From Bacteroidales bacterium UBA6192 (GTDB taxonomy: Bacteria > Bacteroidota > Bacteroidia > Bacteroidales > F082): a DNA stretch of 42,077 nt. The position numbers and the translations under genes are program-made. The notes under the pieces were generated by a model. It did not search any database, was not told the origin of the DNA, and was given only the letters and a program-made list of their open reading frames with translations. Location of the stretch: NCBI GenBank assembly GCA_002422725.1, contig DITE01000015.1, forward strand, positions 1 through 42,077, written 5' to 3'. This document shows, piece after piece, positions 7,898 through 17,118 of the stretch (position 1 is its first letter; each line of letters begins with the position of its first letter).

Positions 7898-8761
7898 ATG
7901 AAGAAAACAATCTTGCTGTTGGCAGAACTGAGCAAAGTGAAAATCACTTTCGCTGTTGCGTTAACGACCATAGCCGGATATTTGCTGGCCAAAGGCAGTT
8001 TCGACAGTGGCATTATACTCCCGACATTGGGCATTTTCATCCTTGCCTGTGGCTCGTCGGCTCTAAACCATTTTCAGGACAGCGACCGCGATGGTCTGAT
8101 GGAACGCACCCGGAACAGGCCGATTCCGTCAGGACGTATCAGCAAAACAGGCGCACTGATCGTAGCAATAATCCTGTCGGGCATTGGTTCGGCCATGATC
8201 TTTTATGGATCCAATTTTGTTGGATTTCAGCTTGGACTTCTGGCGTTGATCTGGTACAACGGGATTTACACTCCCATGAAAAGAAAAACTGCCTTTGCCG
8301 TAATCCCCGGATCAGTGATTGGCGCTATCCCGCCTGTTGTTGGCTGGGTTGCAGGTGGTGGCTCGGCTCTCGATCCGCATGCGCTTATCCTCGCCTTCTT
8401 TTTCTTCATCTGGCAGGTTCCCCACTTCTGGTTGCTGATGCTTAAGTATGGCAAGGAATACGTTGAAGCCGGCTACCCGTCAATCACCGAGCGTTACAAT
8501 GAAGAACAAATACGCTATCTCACTTTTTTATGGACTTTTGCTACAGCAGTGGCTGCGCTGATGATTCCGCTTTTTGGCATTATTCATTCATCTGTGATCA
8601 CCATCGTTGTGCTCATTGCTGTTGTCTGGCTAATTGCTATTTTCAGCAGTATCCTGAAAAAGCAGACAAGCAGTTTCAACCCTTTTTATTACTTCATGAG
8701 GATTAACTATTTTGTGCTGGTCATCATTCTTTCCATGGCGATAGATTCTTTGATATCCTGA
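7898..8761 (+). CDS. ctaB: Protoheme IX farnesyltransferase (heme O synthase)
   Basis: This UbiA-family prenyltransferase converts heme B to heme O by adding a farnesyl group, the first step of heme A synthesis. The Asp-rich active-site segment NHFQDSDRDGLMERTRNRP is clear, with a second polar loop around the YPSITERYNEEQ segment, in a protein of about eight to nine hydrophobic helices. An in-frame ATG at 7871 would add nine residues (MLNECKCPE). I prefer 7898 because the hydrophobic, family-like N-terminus MKKTILLLAELSKVK starts there; this is uncertain. It follows the oxidase subunits by 76 bp and probably shares their transcript. Heme A synthase (CtaA) is not in the window. Confidence 0.93.
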   Translation: MKKTILLLAELSKVKITFAVALTTIAGYLLAKGSFDSGIILPTLGIFILACGSSALNHFQDSDRDGLMERTRNRPIPSGRISKTGALIVAIILSGIGSAMIFYGSNFVGFQLGLLALIWYNGIYTPMKRKTAFAVIPGSVIGAIPPVVGWVAGGGSALDPHALILAFFFFIWQVPHFWLLMLKYGKEYVEAGYPSITERYNEEQIRYLTFLWTFATAVAALMIPLFGIIHSSVITIVVLIAVVWLIAIFSSILKKQTSSFNPFYYFMRINYFVLVIILSMAIDSLIS

Positions 8762-8898
8762 TAACAAATTTATAATCACTTAAATAACTTCACCAAGCCC
8801 TTTGTTTGATGATCAGTTGTTGTTGCATTCCGGCTGAAATCGTGGCAAACCTACCCTCCTGACCAATAGCCCATTCGGTTTGGTATGGTCAATTTTGT

Positions 8899-8906
8899 TA
8901 TATTTG
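8899..8906 (+). promoter_or_regulatory. Bacteroidota -7 promoter element (TATATTTG)
   Basis: A perfect TAnnTTTG match lies 23 bp before the ATG at 8930. The upstream -33 element is poor: the nearest TTTG (8879-8882) has a spacing of 16. Its position inside the longer possible reading frame argues for translation starting at 8930. Confidence 0.6.
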
Positions 8907-8929
8907 CGGGCTCCCAAAATAAAACGGAT

Positions 8930-10069
8930 ATGATTGATGGCTACAATTTTGATGATATCAGGTCGTATGATGATACTGAGGTCAATCAGATTTTGCGTTC
9001 GCTTGTCAGGGACGATAGTTTTCAGCACATCATGCAGTTTGCTTTCCAGGATCAGAAAGATATTGTAAAGGCGAAGGAAGTACTCGAAAACATACACACT
9101 GTAAGGGATTTACAGTTTGATTTCATGTTTCCCCTCGTGCAGGAACTCATCGTGAACCGTACCACCGATGGTCAGACTTACAGTGGGCTCGAGAACCTTG
9201 ACAAATCAACAAGCTATCTGTTCATCTCCAATCACCGCGACATTGTTCTCGATCCGGTACTTATGAATTACCTGATAGTGGTTGAAGGAATGAATCCGAC
9301 TGAGATAGCAATCGGCAGCAATCTGCTCATCAGGAACTGGATTGAGCAAACCATGAAACTAAACCGGTCGTTTGTTGTTCAGCGCAACCTCCCGGTTCGC
9401 GAAATGCTTCAGGCATCCAAAAAGCTTTCTGCTTATATCCGTTACAACATCACAGTTAAAAACACTTCCGTGTGGATTGCCCAACGCGAAGGCAGAACCA
9501 AGGATGGCAACGACAAAACGCAACTGGCCTTGCTGAAAATGTTGAAACTGAGCAACACAGGTGATTTTGCTGCCGGGTTTAAAGAACTGAAGATTGTACC
9601 CCTGTCGATTTCATATGAATGGGAACCATGCGGCCTTTCGAAGGTAGCTGAGTTGTATAAAAGACAATCAGACGGTTATGAAAAAACACAAGAGGACGAT
9701 TTGAAAAGCATGGAAGAAGGGCTGTTGAGGTCAAATGGCAGGGTTCATTTTGGCTTTGGAACACCCATTGATACTGAGATTGAATTCTCCGCAACAAAGG
9801 GAGCGTCCAATGCCCAGGTTGAGGAGCTTGCCAGGCAGATCGACCGGCAGATTTATGCCAATTATAAACTCTGGCCAAACAATTTCATTGCTTATGACAT
9901 GTTGAATCATTCCGACTCAAACAAGTGCCAATATACGCCCACGCTGAAAGAGCAATTTTTGGCATTGCTGAATGATACCTTAGTGAAGGTTCCCGGCGAT
10001 AAACAGGTTATCCGCAATATGTTTCTGCATATGTATGCAAATCCCGTGATCAATAAAACGGGATTATAA
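8930..10069 (+). CDS. PlsC-like 1-acyl-sn-glycerol-3-phosphate acyltransferase family protein
   Basis: This 379-residue protein is probably a glycerolipid acyltransferase at the membrane face. The N-terminal 90 residues are helical and acidic. The catalytic block follows as SNHRDIVLD (His102 with Asp104/Asp108; the spacing departs from the standard H-x4-D), and the second block is REGR with Glu187. The protein is longer than a simple PlsC (about 240), a form that I recall from Bacteroidota genomes. An ATG at 8885 is possible but would place the promoter-like TATATTTG inside the gene, so I use 8930. The acyl donor and acceptor are not evident. A second PlsC domain occurs in the fusion protein at 27191. 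Confidence 0.75.
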   Translation: MIDGYNFDDIRSYDDTEVNQILRSLVRDDSFQHIMQFAFQDQKDIVKAKEVLENIHTVRDLQFDFMFPLVQELIVNRTTDGQTYSGLENLDKSTSYLFISNHRDIVLDPVLMNYLIVVEGMNPTEIAIGSNLLIRNWIEQTMKLNRSFVVQRNLPVREMLQASKKLSAYIRYNITVKNTSVWIAQREGRTKDGNDKTQLALLKMLKLSNTGDFAAGFKELKIVPLSISYEWEPCGLSKVAELYKRQSDGYEKTQEDDLKSMEEGLLRSNGRVHFGFGTPIDTEIEFSATKGASNAQVEELARQIDRQIYANYKLWPNNFIAYDMLNHSDSNKCQYTPTLKEQFLALLNDTLVKVPGDKQVIRNMFLHMYANPVINKTGL

Positions 10070-10139
10070 AACTAGTCTCTCCTATCCTGCTTTACTTTTA
10101 AGATTTGGTGAACATCAAAGCGCAACGTAAATAGGTCAA

Positions 10140-10397
10140 ATGAAAATGCTGCATTTCGAAGGCTATTTTGAACAGGATGAGATCGTCACAACTCCTTCAT
10201 TTCTGGATCTTAACCTGAAGTTTTCCTATGCACTCAGCTTGTCAAAATCAGTGAACATGAAGCTGGAGACCGGTGTACATAACATCTTCAACAGTTACCA
10301 GTCAGATTTTGACAGGGGAATGTTCCGCGATGCCGGTTATATGTACGGGCCATTGAAAACCAGGTCAATATATTTCGGACTAAAATTCGGAAGCTGA
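10140..10397 (+). pseudogene. C-terminal remnant of a TonB-dependent receptor
   Basis: The 85 codons match the last beta-strands of a TonB-dependent outer-membrane receptor: a TPSFLDLNLKFSY strand, the GVHNIFNSYQ-DFDRG turn, the RDAGYMYGP motif and a terminal strand ending FGLKFGS. No plug domain or other barrel strand precedes it. An in-frame TAA at 10128 lies just before I-G-Q-M, which itself reads like barrel sequence. The remaining upstream sequence to the acyltransferase stop is only about 60 bp. This is a decayed relic, not a functional gene. Confidence 0.75.
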
Positions 10398-10407
10398 CCG
10401 GATTAAC

Positions 10408-11883
10408 TTACCGGCCATACTTGTCGTTGTAAAGCCATTCGGCATCCATCCTCACCATTTGATCCAGAGGTATGTTTCGCTCAATGGCTTTCTCTTTCAC
10501 CTTTGCATACCAATCGGGGGTTCCCCTGATACCCATCATCAGAATGGTGATCAGATCTTCTTTGCGGGTATATTTGCCCGGATTACGCTGGTAGTCTTCA
10601 TACAGTAAAAACTCAGCCTCCATACGAATACGTTCTTCAATGGAGATGTTTCTGATCTTTGCGTCCCTTACCAGGCGCATGAACTGATCGTTACTGATGC
10701 GGAGGTTGTCGGAATAGTAATCGATGAGGTCGGATTGCCCGGGGTAAAACAATTCATACAGCTGTTCATCAAATTTCCAGGCGAAATTGTGGTGAAACCG
10801 CTCTGTGATCATGATCAGGATAATATCGCGGCTCAGTACTTCATTTCTAAAGTCAAGCTGATTTGTTTTTCCGGTTTCAACGCCTTGCCTGCCCCATACC
10901 GACTGGTTGTAATACCAGAAATCGGCATTCTCAAAAGCATTGAACATCACCCCATCGCTTTGCCAGTTGAAATAAAAACTGTCGCCAACAACCAATATCT
11001 TACATTTTGGTTTCTGATTGTCAGTTTCAAAACTCAGGCGCGGGTATGCCAGATTCTGTGCAGGAACAGGCAGCAACACATTCATAGCCAACCAGATATC
11101 ATCATCTGGATGCCGTGGACGAGGCAAACTCCCCAACGAATCGATCGTCATATCCGGAACACAATGGCCATGTAGCTTTTGCAGGTGTGCCAGGGTAGTG
11201 TCAGCGGCCAGCGCGGCTCCATAATAACTCCAGTGTGTGCCTGTTTGAGGAAACAGCAGGTAATCAGCACTGTTCTTTTTCAGGTCAAAAAACTGAATAA
11301 GATCAAGGGTATTCACCTTTGCTTGTTTCAACTGCTTCGAAAAGTAATCGTAGTTAGAAGTTTTCTTTTCCGCCCCGGTATATTTCACGGGAAACTTTTC
11401 CGGATTCAAACTACCCTTGCCTGGTTCGAAAACCACCAAAAGTGTTTTACCCATGGCGGCCAATGTATCCTGCACCTTTAGGAGCCGTTCAGCTTTTCCT
11501 TCCCAAGCCCTTTCGCCAACAAAAAACTCCCCCAGGTAAGCTCTGATATAATCCTCTTCGAACAACTCACCTTGCCGGCCAACGATCACGCCTTCGGCAG
11601 TTGTTTCTTTGAACATGCTGTAGACCAATTGGTTATTTATCCTGACCAGCCAATCGTGAAAGCCAATATTGGCTTCAAGACGATCGTTGAAAGTCTGCTG
11701 AAAATCGCCCGACATCCATAGTGCCCAACTGAGGCTATCGGTTGAAGGCTGTTCAACAGCAACATAGGCTCCCTGCAATGGAAAATCAGCAAACAACTTC
11801 CATCTCCGTTGCGCTTCGGGCAATAGCATCAAGGCTACTACCACGAGAAAAAGAGACTGCTTTATGCCCTTTGCCAATTCCAT
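10408..11883 (-). CDS. AlgX/AlgJ-like SGNH hydrolase-fold protein
   Basis: This 491-residue protein has an N-terminal signal anchor (about 8-24) and a periplasmic or outer-facing SGNH domain. Family features are the VVFEPGKGS strand (150-158), THWSYYG (216-222) and VVGDSF with Ser302 as the likely nucleophile. AlgX and AlgJ transfer acetyl groups to alginate; homologues modify other exopolysaccharides. In those enzymes the catalytic Asp lies two residues before the His (D-x-H-W); here it is Gly215, so the acid may come from elsewhere or activity may be lost. No membrane-bound O-acyltransferase partner is visible nearby. It starts 15 bp after the peptidase gene ends on the same strand, so co-transcription is likely. 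Confidence 0.75.
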   Translation of the reverse strand: MELAKGIKQSLFLVVVALMLLPEAQRRWKLFADFPLQGAYVAVEQPSTDSLSWALWMSGDFQQTFNDRLEANIGFHDWLVRINNQLVYSMFKETTAEGVIVGRQGELFEEDYIRAYLGEFFVGERAWEGKAERLLKVQDTLAAMGKTLLVVFEPGKGSLNPEKFPVKYTGAEKKTSNYDYFSKQLKQAKVNTLDLIQFFDLKKNSADYLLFPQTGTHWSYYGAALAADTTLAHLQKLHGHCVPDMTIDSLGSLPRPRHPDDDIWLAMNVLLPVPAQNLAYPRLSFETDNQKPKCKILVVGDSFYFNWQSDGVMFNAFENADFWYYNQSVWGRQGVETGKTNQLDFRNEVLSRDIILIMITERFHHNFAWKFDEQLYELFYPGQSDLIDYYSDNLRISNDQFMRLVRDAKIRNISIEERIRMEAEFLLYEDYQRNPGKYTRKEDLITILMMGIRGTPDWYAKVKEKAIERNIPLDQMVRMDAEWLYNDKYGR

Positions 11884-11898
11884 GTAAACTGCTTACGA

Positions 11899-14800
11899 TC
11901 AGTTGGTACGAACAATTTTTCGAACGATGGTTTCTGTATCCGTTGTGGCAATCACAAAATAAATACCCTGACCCAAGCGCCCGAAAGGTGGATAGAATTT
12001 GTGTTCACCAGGTTGAAGCGTACCCGGCAAAGCTTCATGCCATACCATTTTACCCGAAGCATCCATTATCGTTATGCTGCATTGACTCGATTCGTTCAAT
12101 CTAAGTCTGATAACCATATCGTTGATTGAAGGATTCGGATAAACAGTCAAATCGGATATGGGTTTGCTTATTTCAGCTGATCCTGTTGGGATGGCATAAG
12201 GCGGGAAAAGGATAAAATCAATTCTGGCACAATCATCGCCGGTGGAAACGCTATAATCCTTTATGTATTTCCAAACAAATATCTGATTCCCTGCGTTCAC
12301 AAATGTTTTATATTGGGTCCAGTCCACATTCCCTGCCCAGGCGTCGTATTCGACCTCATTGATAAAAAACCTCAGATAGTCGTAGTTGGGCTCTGATGAT
12401 ACTTTGTAATAGAACGACAGCGTATCAGGGAAAGCTACATTGTACTCCAGTGCAAGGGTTGAGGTCTGATTATCGATAATCACTCCTGAACGGGCCGCAT
12501 ATGATCCCTCATAGGGAGGAACCTGATTGTCGACATACCAGGGTGCATGTCCACTGCTTACCCAGTCGAATTGTTCCATTCCGGCACTTTCAAAGTCTTC
12601 GATGACAAATGCTGTGATCAGCGGATAAGACTTGTAACAGGAATATTCCTTATCACCAATTACGTGAAGATTCAGGCCAATAACCGGGGGCACTATGGCA
12701 TCCTCGTCCAGATAAACTTCATAAACAAGCTGCCACGATTCGCCGGCTTCAAAAACCTCCAGACTCAGGCTGGGATTACTGATCTGCAATGCAGGTTCAT
12801 CGGTGGTAAGCACAGCCATTGCGGTGGTAACGGCAGCTCCGCCATTATTAGCCAGATTCATATAAAGCAAGGCTGTTTCGCCGGGTTCAAGCATACCATT
12901 GTTTCCGTCATCGAGCAGCATCGAAGCCATTTGGACCAATGGTGCATTGGCTACAAGCTCGAGCGAGCGGCTCCAATTCCCTTCGGGAGCGGCCATTGAC
13001 AAGTTTATTACAACTTTGTGTCCATGAGGCACAAAACGGTCAGTATTGATCTGAAACACATCCTGTAACAGCTTATTCTCGCCAACTGCAATTGCCGGGA
13101 AATCTGAAACTGCCTCGACTACCTCAAAGAAATAGTCGTTTATTGAGATGCTTACAGTTGAACTGCTCAAGGGGAAACTGTTTATATTGGTAAAATCAAG
13201 GTCGAGTGTAAAAGGTTCGCCATAAACTATGGCATTCTGTGACACCCCTGAAACCTCAGCTTCCATCACCACGCCTTCGGTTGACAGCAGAAACGTTTTA
13301 AAGTGTTTCAGGTTGTTGTTGTCGGTTACACAAACCTTTATGGGAGAATTGTCCAGCAGTTCGTCGATAAACCCATAAAGCTTTCCATCGGCAGTGATGT
13401 CCAGGTCAACGGGTTCATTCACCGGGCTGAACCGATTATACCTCAATTGAACCGGAGAGAAAGTTGAATTGGTATTCATCAGCACATAATTTTCGCCATC
13501 GCCTGATGAAAGTCCTCCATATCGGCGGACGTAGAAAGGAACGTTTTGATAGCCGTAATAGAATGCAATACGACCATCTTCGTATAAGCGGGCAACAAAA
13601 TTTGTTTCGCTTGTATTTGTCTGGCCCGATACCGACAATTTCCAACGGAAAGAACAATATCCTTCGCCTGTTTCGAACCAAATTCCATCACCCTCCGAGG
13701 ATGTTACAACAAAGGTGTTTGACATCAGCGGTGCTATCATTTTATTTTGCAGAAAATACGATTTACCATCAATATAATAGGGCCACGGAATGAGTGTTTC
13801 ATCGAATCGGATATAGCCATCCACTGTTACATAAACCTCGTTGAAACTTTCGCCATAAAATGGAAATGCGAATGGAAGCGTAACTTTTGCCATACCTGAG
13901 TTGTTGTTCGAAGGTATCAGCACTTCGGTTTCGAACTCCGGTTGAGTGGCCGTAGAATCAAACTGAAGATAATCGTATGCGAAACTCCAACGATAGGGTT
14001 CGGTGCCTTCACTGGCTTGAAGATCAAAATCATAATCCTGGTAAAGCTGAACAGGAGGAAGGCTTTCAGTTTGAATGTTAACCGGTTCGTGGTCGAACGA
14101 GCTCACCACATTCATCATGGTCAGGGTGTTGTTGAGAATACCGGCACTGCCATTGGCAACAGTTTCTGTTTGGCCCGAAGTGTAATCAATCACCGAAAAA
14201 TGATTGATCATCCCTGAATAGGAGTTGTTAGGATCGTATTCGTTCACCATCAGGAAAAGCTTTGCTGATTCACCAGGCGTAATATAGGTAAGCAGTGGAT
14301 TGAGGTCGAGACCAAATTCAAGGGTTTCGCTCATGCCTGTACCTTCCATCGGATTGCAACCACCCTGAAAATCAAATATTGGAAAGCGTAATATATACTC
14401 CGGCTCAGTATCATTTGCATCCGTTGATAATCCGATCGACACTTTCAGGCTATTCCGGCAGGGATGTGTCAGAATGACTCTGGCAGTAAGCAATGGTTCA
14501 TGATTTTCGCGGGCATCGGCCACCACAACCACATTGTTCCAAATTCCACCTTGTTGGTTGTTGTCAGCAACAGTTTTATACATCATATAGGAAAAGCCCT
14601 CATCGCCCCATCCTGAAATCGATCCATAGGTATTGGCCATTTTAAACCCGCCAATCTCCCAGTCGCTCACAGTAATGAGACCATCGCCATTCAGGTCAAT
14701 ATTATTTGTGTATTGATTATCACCATTATAATCATACCGAATAGAGTCGTTATATCCAACAATGGTCATGGCATGGTTGGGCGAGGACCCCCAATGAATG

Positions 14801-15513
14801 ATAACATGACTGCCGCCCTCTTCGGTGCCAGGTGGTAGGAGTACGGGTGGATGATTAAACTCAGAATAAAAGCAGGCGACCCCGCCGTATTCTGAACCAT
14901 TGCCATGATCAAAAATCCATTGCTTCAGGGTTTCAAGCCCTTCTAAAGTATTGGTCTTAATGGAATAAATATCGTTGATACGGTTGTGCATGCTGTTGTA
15001 ATACAAGTCATAGCCATTCATCCACCTGCTGGCTCCACCCTGAGCCATGCCACCATAGTCGGCAACACTTGGGTTGCCCGCCCTCTTCACAATCTCAAAT
15101 GTTTCGTAATAGCTAATGCCTGCATTACTGCCATTGTTGAGAAAATTATATGTAAAGTGAGTTGCCATCTGATTCTGAGGCTGATCGCCGGGAGCATTCC
15201 GGAGCACATTCAACTCATAGGTCAACGCATTGCCAATACTTGCTGCCTGGCCACACTCAAGACCCACCTGAGCAATCAAAGGTCTGAAAAATGACAAGGC
15301 AGAATTATCCACTTTGTAAGGCAAATTCCGTTTTAAGCTTGTTGGTGAGAGCTGCAAAGGTGGCAGCTGCGACAGCATAAGCGAATCATAGCTACTCATA
15401 GGCAACAATTCAGGATAAGTATCCGGGTTTGATTTCCTGTCGGCTGTCTGGCCGGATGCAAGCATACTTCCCAGCGAAATACATGCTGTAAATGCGATAA
15501 ATCTTAAATTCAT
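11899..15513 (-). CDS. Secreted papain-like (C1) peptidase with T9SS type A sorting domain
   Basis: This 1204-residue exported protein has a signal peptide (about 1-21), then a C1-type cysteine peptidase domain (about 60-320). Candidate catalytic residues are Gln82, Cys87 in ECGQAAS, His247 in NHAMTIVGYND and Asn294 in ANTYGSISGWGDEGF. The loop around Cys87 diverges from the usual CGSCWAF. Between His and Asn is a canonical EF-hand loop (Asp273, Asn275, Asp277, Gly278, Ile280, Asp284), preceded by a second partial Asp-Asn-Asp loop. The long middle region is beta-sandwich-like and not confidently assignable. The last about 80 residues (VYPNP to the end) form a type A sorting domain, so the protein should cross the outer membrane via the Por system and be anchored or released. 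Confidence 0.85.
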   Translation of the reverse strand: MNLRFIAFTACISLGSMLASGQTADRKSNPDTYPELLPMSSYDSLMLSQLPPLQLSPTSLKRNLPYKVDNSALSFFRPLIAQVGLECGQAASIGNALTYELNVLRNAPGDQPQNQMATHFTYNFLNNGSNAGISYYETFEIVKRAGNPSVADYGGMAQGGASRWMNGYDLYYNSMHNRINDIYSIKTNTLEGLETLKQWIFDHGNGSEYGGVACFYSEFNHPPVLLPPGTEEGGSHVIIHWGSSPNHAMTIVGYNDSIRYDYNGDNQYTNNIDLNGDGLITVSDWEIGGFKMANTYGSISGWGDEGFSYMMYKTVADNNQQGGIWNNVVVVADARENHEPLLTARVILTHPCRNSLKVSIGLSTDANDTEPEYILRFPIFDFQGGCNPMEGTGMSETLEFGLDLNPLLTYITPGESAKLFLMVNEYDPNNSYSGMINHFSVIDYTSGQTETVANGSAGILNNTLTMMNVVSSFDHEPVNIQTESLPPVQLYQDYDFDLQASEGTEPYRWSFAYDYLQFDSTATQPEFETEVLIPSNNNSGMAKVTLPFAFPFYGESFNEVYVTVDGYIRFDETLIPWPYYIDGKSYFLQNKMIAPLMSNTFVVTSSEGDGIWFETGEGYCSFRWKLSVSGQTNTSETNFVARLYEDGRIAFYYGYQNVPFYVRRYGGLSSGDGENYVLMNTNSTFSPVQLRYNRFSPVNEPVDLDITADGKLYGFIDELLDNSPIKVCVTDNNNLKHFKTFLLSTEGVVMEAEVSGVSQNAIVYGEPFTLDLDFTNINSFPLSSSTVSISINDYFFEVVEAVSDFPAIAVGENKLLQDVFQINTDRFVPHGHKVVINLSMAAPEGNWSRSLELVANAPLVQMASMLLDDGNNGMLEPGETALLYMNLANNGGAAVTTAMAVLTTDEPALQISNPSLSLEVFEAGESWQLVYEVYLDEDAIVPPVIGLNLHVIGDKEYSCYKSYPLITAFVIEDFESAGMEQFDWVSSGHAPWYVDNQVPPYEGSYAARSGVIIDNQTSTLALEYNVAFPDTLSFYYKVSSEPNYDYLRFFINEVEYDAWAGNVDWTQYKTFVNAGNQIFVWKYIKDYSVSTGDDCARIDFILFPPYAIPTGSAEISKPISDLTVYPNPSINDMVIRLRLNESSQCSITIMDASGKMVWHEALPGTLQPGEHKFYPPFGRLGQGIYFVIATTDTETIVRKIVRTN

Positions 15514-15649
15514 GGCGGTTGTTGTTGTTAACAGGAAGTGAAATTACCACAAATTTCCAATTCCACTTAACACTTCCAAAAAAAATCTCCTGAATCAGAT
15601 AGTGAAGGAAATTAAATGCCTCAACAAACTCTATTTAATATCCTATTAA

Positions 15650-16303
15650 TCAGTTCTTAAAGGCGTATTGTATAAGATTTGCTCCCATGCGCAAGGCCTT
15701 AAGCCTTACCTCTTCGGTATCGTTATGCACTGCAGCATCTTCCCATCCATCGCCGAGGTCAGACTCGTAAGAGTAAAAACAAACCAGCCTTCCTTCATAC
15801 ACCAGTCCAAATCCCTGGGCCGGTTTGCCATCATGCTCATGAATTTTTGGAAGTCCGGATGAAAAGGCGTAACGCTGATGATATACCGGATGCTCAAATG
15901 GCAACTCAATAAATTCGAGCTCTGGAAACACTTTTTTCATTTGAATCCTGATAAAAGGATCCAGTCCATAGTTGTCATCAATATGAAGAAACCCTCCGGA
16001 TATCAGATAATTGCGTAAATTCTGGGCTTCCCTGTTGTCGAATACGATATTGCCATGACCCGTCAGGTGAACAAATGGAAAGTTAAACAGATCGGAGCTG
16101 ATCACATCAACTGTTGCAACCTGTTCGCTGATGGTTGTGCCCATTTGCTCATTGCAGAATTTCACCAGATTTGGCAGCGAAGTTGGGTTTGCATACCAAT
16201 CGCCACCGCCACGGTATTTGAGCAGGGCAATCTGGATGTCAGACTGGGCAAAGCTATTCAGGATCAGGCTAATTCCTAATATTACAAGCTGCAATTTTTT
16301 CAC
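15650..16303 (-). CDS. DUF4159 domain-containing exported protein
   Basis: This 217-residue protein has a signal peptide ending near Ala19 (NSFAQ). It matches the DUF4159 pattern: the YRGGGDWYANP opening, FPFVHLTGHG, the GGFLHIDDNYG loop with acidic residues, and FELPFEHPVYH-like strands. DUF4159 has a glutamine-amidotransferase-like flavodoxin fold but no established activity. Its ATG overlaps the end of rsmE by 4 bp, so the two are translationally coupled. I cannot say whether this coupling is functional. Confidence 0.88.
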   Translation of the reverse strand: MKKLQLVILGISLILNSFAQSDIQIALLKYRGGGDWYANPTSLPNLVKFCNEQMGTTISEQVATVDVISSDLFNFPFVHLTGHGNIVFDNREAQNLRNYLISGGFLHIDDNYGLDPFIRIQMKKVFPELEFIELPFEHPVYHQRYAFSSGLPKIHEHDGKPAQGFGLVYEGRLVCFYSYESDLGDGWEDAAVHNDTEEVRLKALRMGANLIQYAFKN

Positions 16304-17013
16304 TTTTGATGAATTTGGTTAATAAGCTGAATCGTCTGACACGAAACCAAAGCAGCAGTTTCAGTCCGAAGCCTGGAAGTTCCCAAACTAACAGGGATAT
16401 ACCCATTGCTCCTTGCAGTTTTCACCTCGTTCGCACTAAAATCGCCTTCCGGACCGATGATCACTGTAACTTCGGTTGACGGGTTCACTTGATTAACGAG
16501 CAAGGTCTGCACCCCTTCATCGATCCATGCTATGAACTTCTGCCCTTTCATTTCGTGGTGGATAAACTGCCTGAACGAAACCATTTCGTTCAAAACGGGA
16601 AGTCTGGATTTGAGCGATTGTTTCATGGCTGCAACCGCCACCCTGTTTAAACGGTCGATGTTTAATGCTTTGCGTTCGGAAAAATCTGAAGTAAAGAAGG
16701 AGATTTCATCAATTCCGATTTCGGTAGATTTTTCTACAAACCATTCCACTCTGTCGAGGCTTTTAGTAGGACTCAGGGCAATGTGTATGCGGAAATCACG
16801 GCTTACCTTCTCCTCATGCGAAGCGATGATATCCACCTGACAGCGTTTTGGCGAAGCGGTGGCCAGAATGCCATCGAAAAACCAGCCCTTGCCGTTGGTA
16901 AACACTATGGGGTCGCCAACCGACATGCGCAACACCCTGACACAATGTTTCGACTCCTCTTCGCTCAGGTCAAGCAAGCCGTGCTTTGCTTCCGGAAAAT
17001 AGAATAAGTTCAT
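16300..17013 (-). CDS. rsmE: 16S rRNA (uracil-1498-N3)-methyltransferase
   Basis: This 237-residue SPOUT-class methyltransferase uses S-adenosylmethionine to methylate U1498 of 16S rRNA. The N-terminal PUA-like part contains HCVRVLRMSVGD. The C-terminal trefoil-knot domain shows the family signatures IIGPEGDFS and LG-TS-RLRTETA. The length is normal for RsmE. It lies upstream of the DUF4159 gene and overlaps it by 4 bp. It lies 105 bp downstream of the T9SS gene ending at 17119; no clear -7 element was found in that gap. Confidence 0.96.
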   Translation of the reverse strand: MNLFYFPEAKHGLLDLSEEESKHCVRVLRMSVGDPIVFTNGKGWFFDGILATASPKRCQVDIIASHEEKVSRDFRIHIALSPTKSLDRVEWFVEKSTEIGIDEISFFTSDFSERKALNIDRLNRVAVAAMKQSLKSRLPVLNEMVSFRQFIHHEMKGQKFIAWIDEGVQTLLVNQVNPSTEVTVIIGPEGDFSANEVKTARSNGYIPVSLGTSRLRTETAALVSCQTIQLINQIHQK

Positions 17014-17118
17014 GAAACAGACAATTTTGTCAGACTACAATACCAATAACAACAGACAGAGATGACAATAAGCGTGATAAGGCGAAATCCCCAACCCTTG
17101 CTGAATTCACAACAACAC

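Noticed and set aside
8885..8929. Longer start for the PlsC-like acyltransferase
   Set aside because: It would run through a perfect TATATTTG promoter element and add residues that are not family-like.
10408..15513. Exopolysaccharide biosynthesis cluster around the AlgX-like gene
   Set aside because: No glycosyltransferase, polymerase or membrane O-acyltransferase is present nearby; the neighbour is a secreted peptidase.
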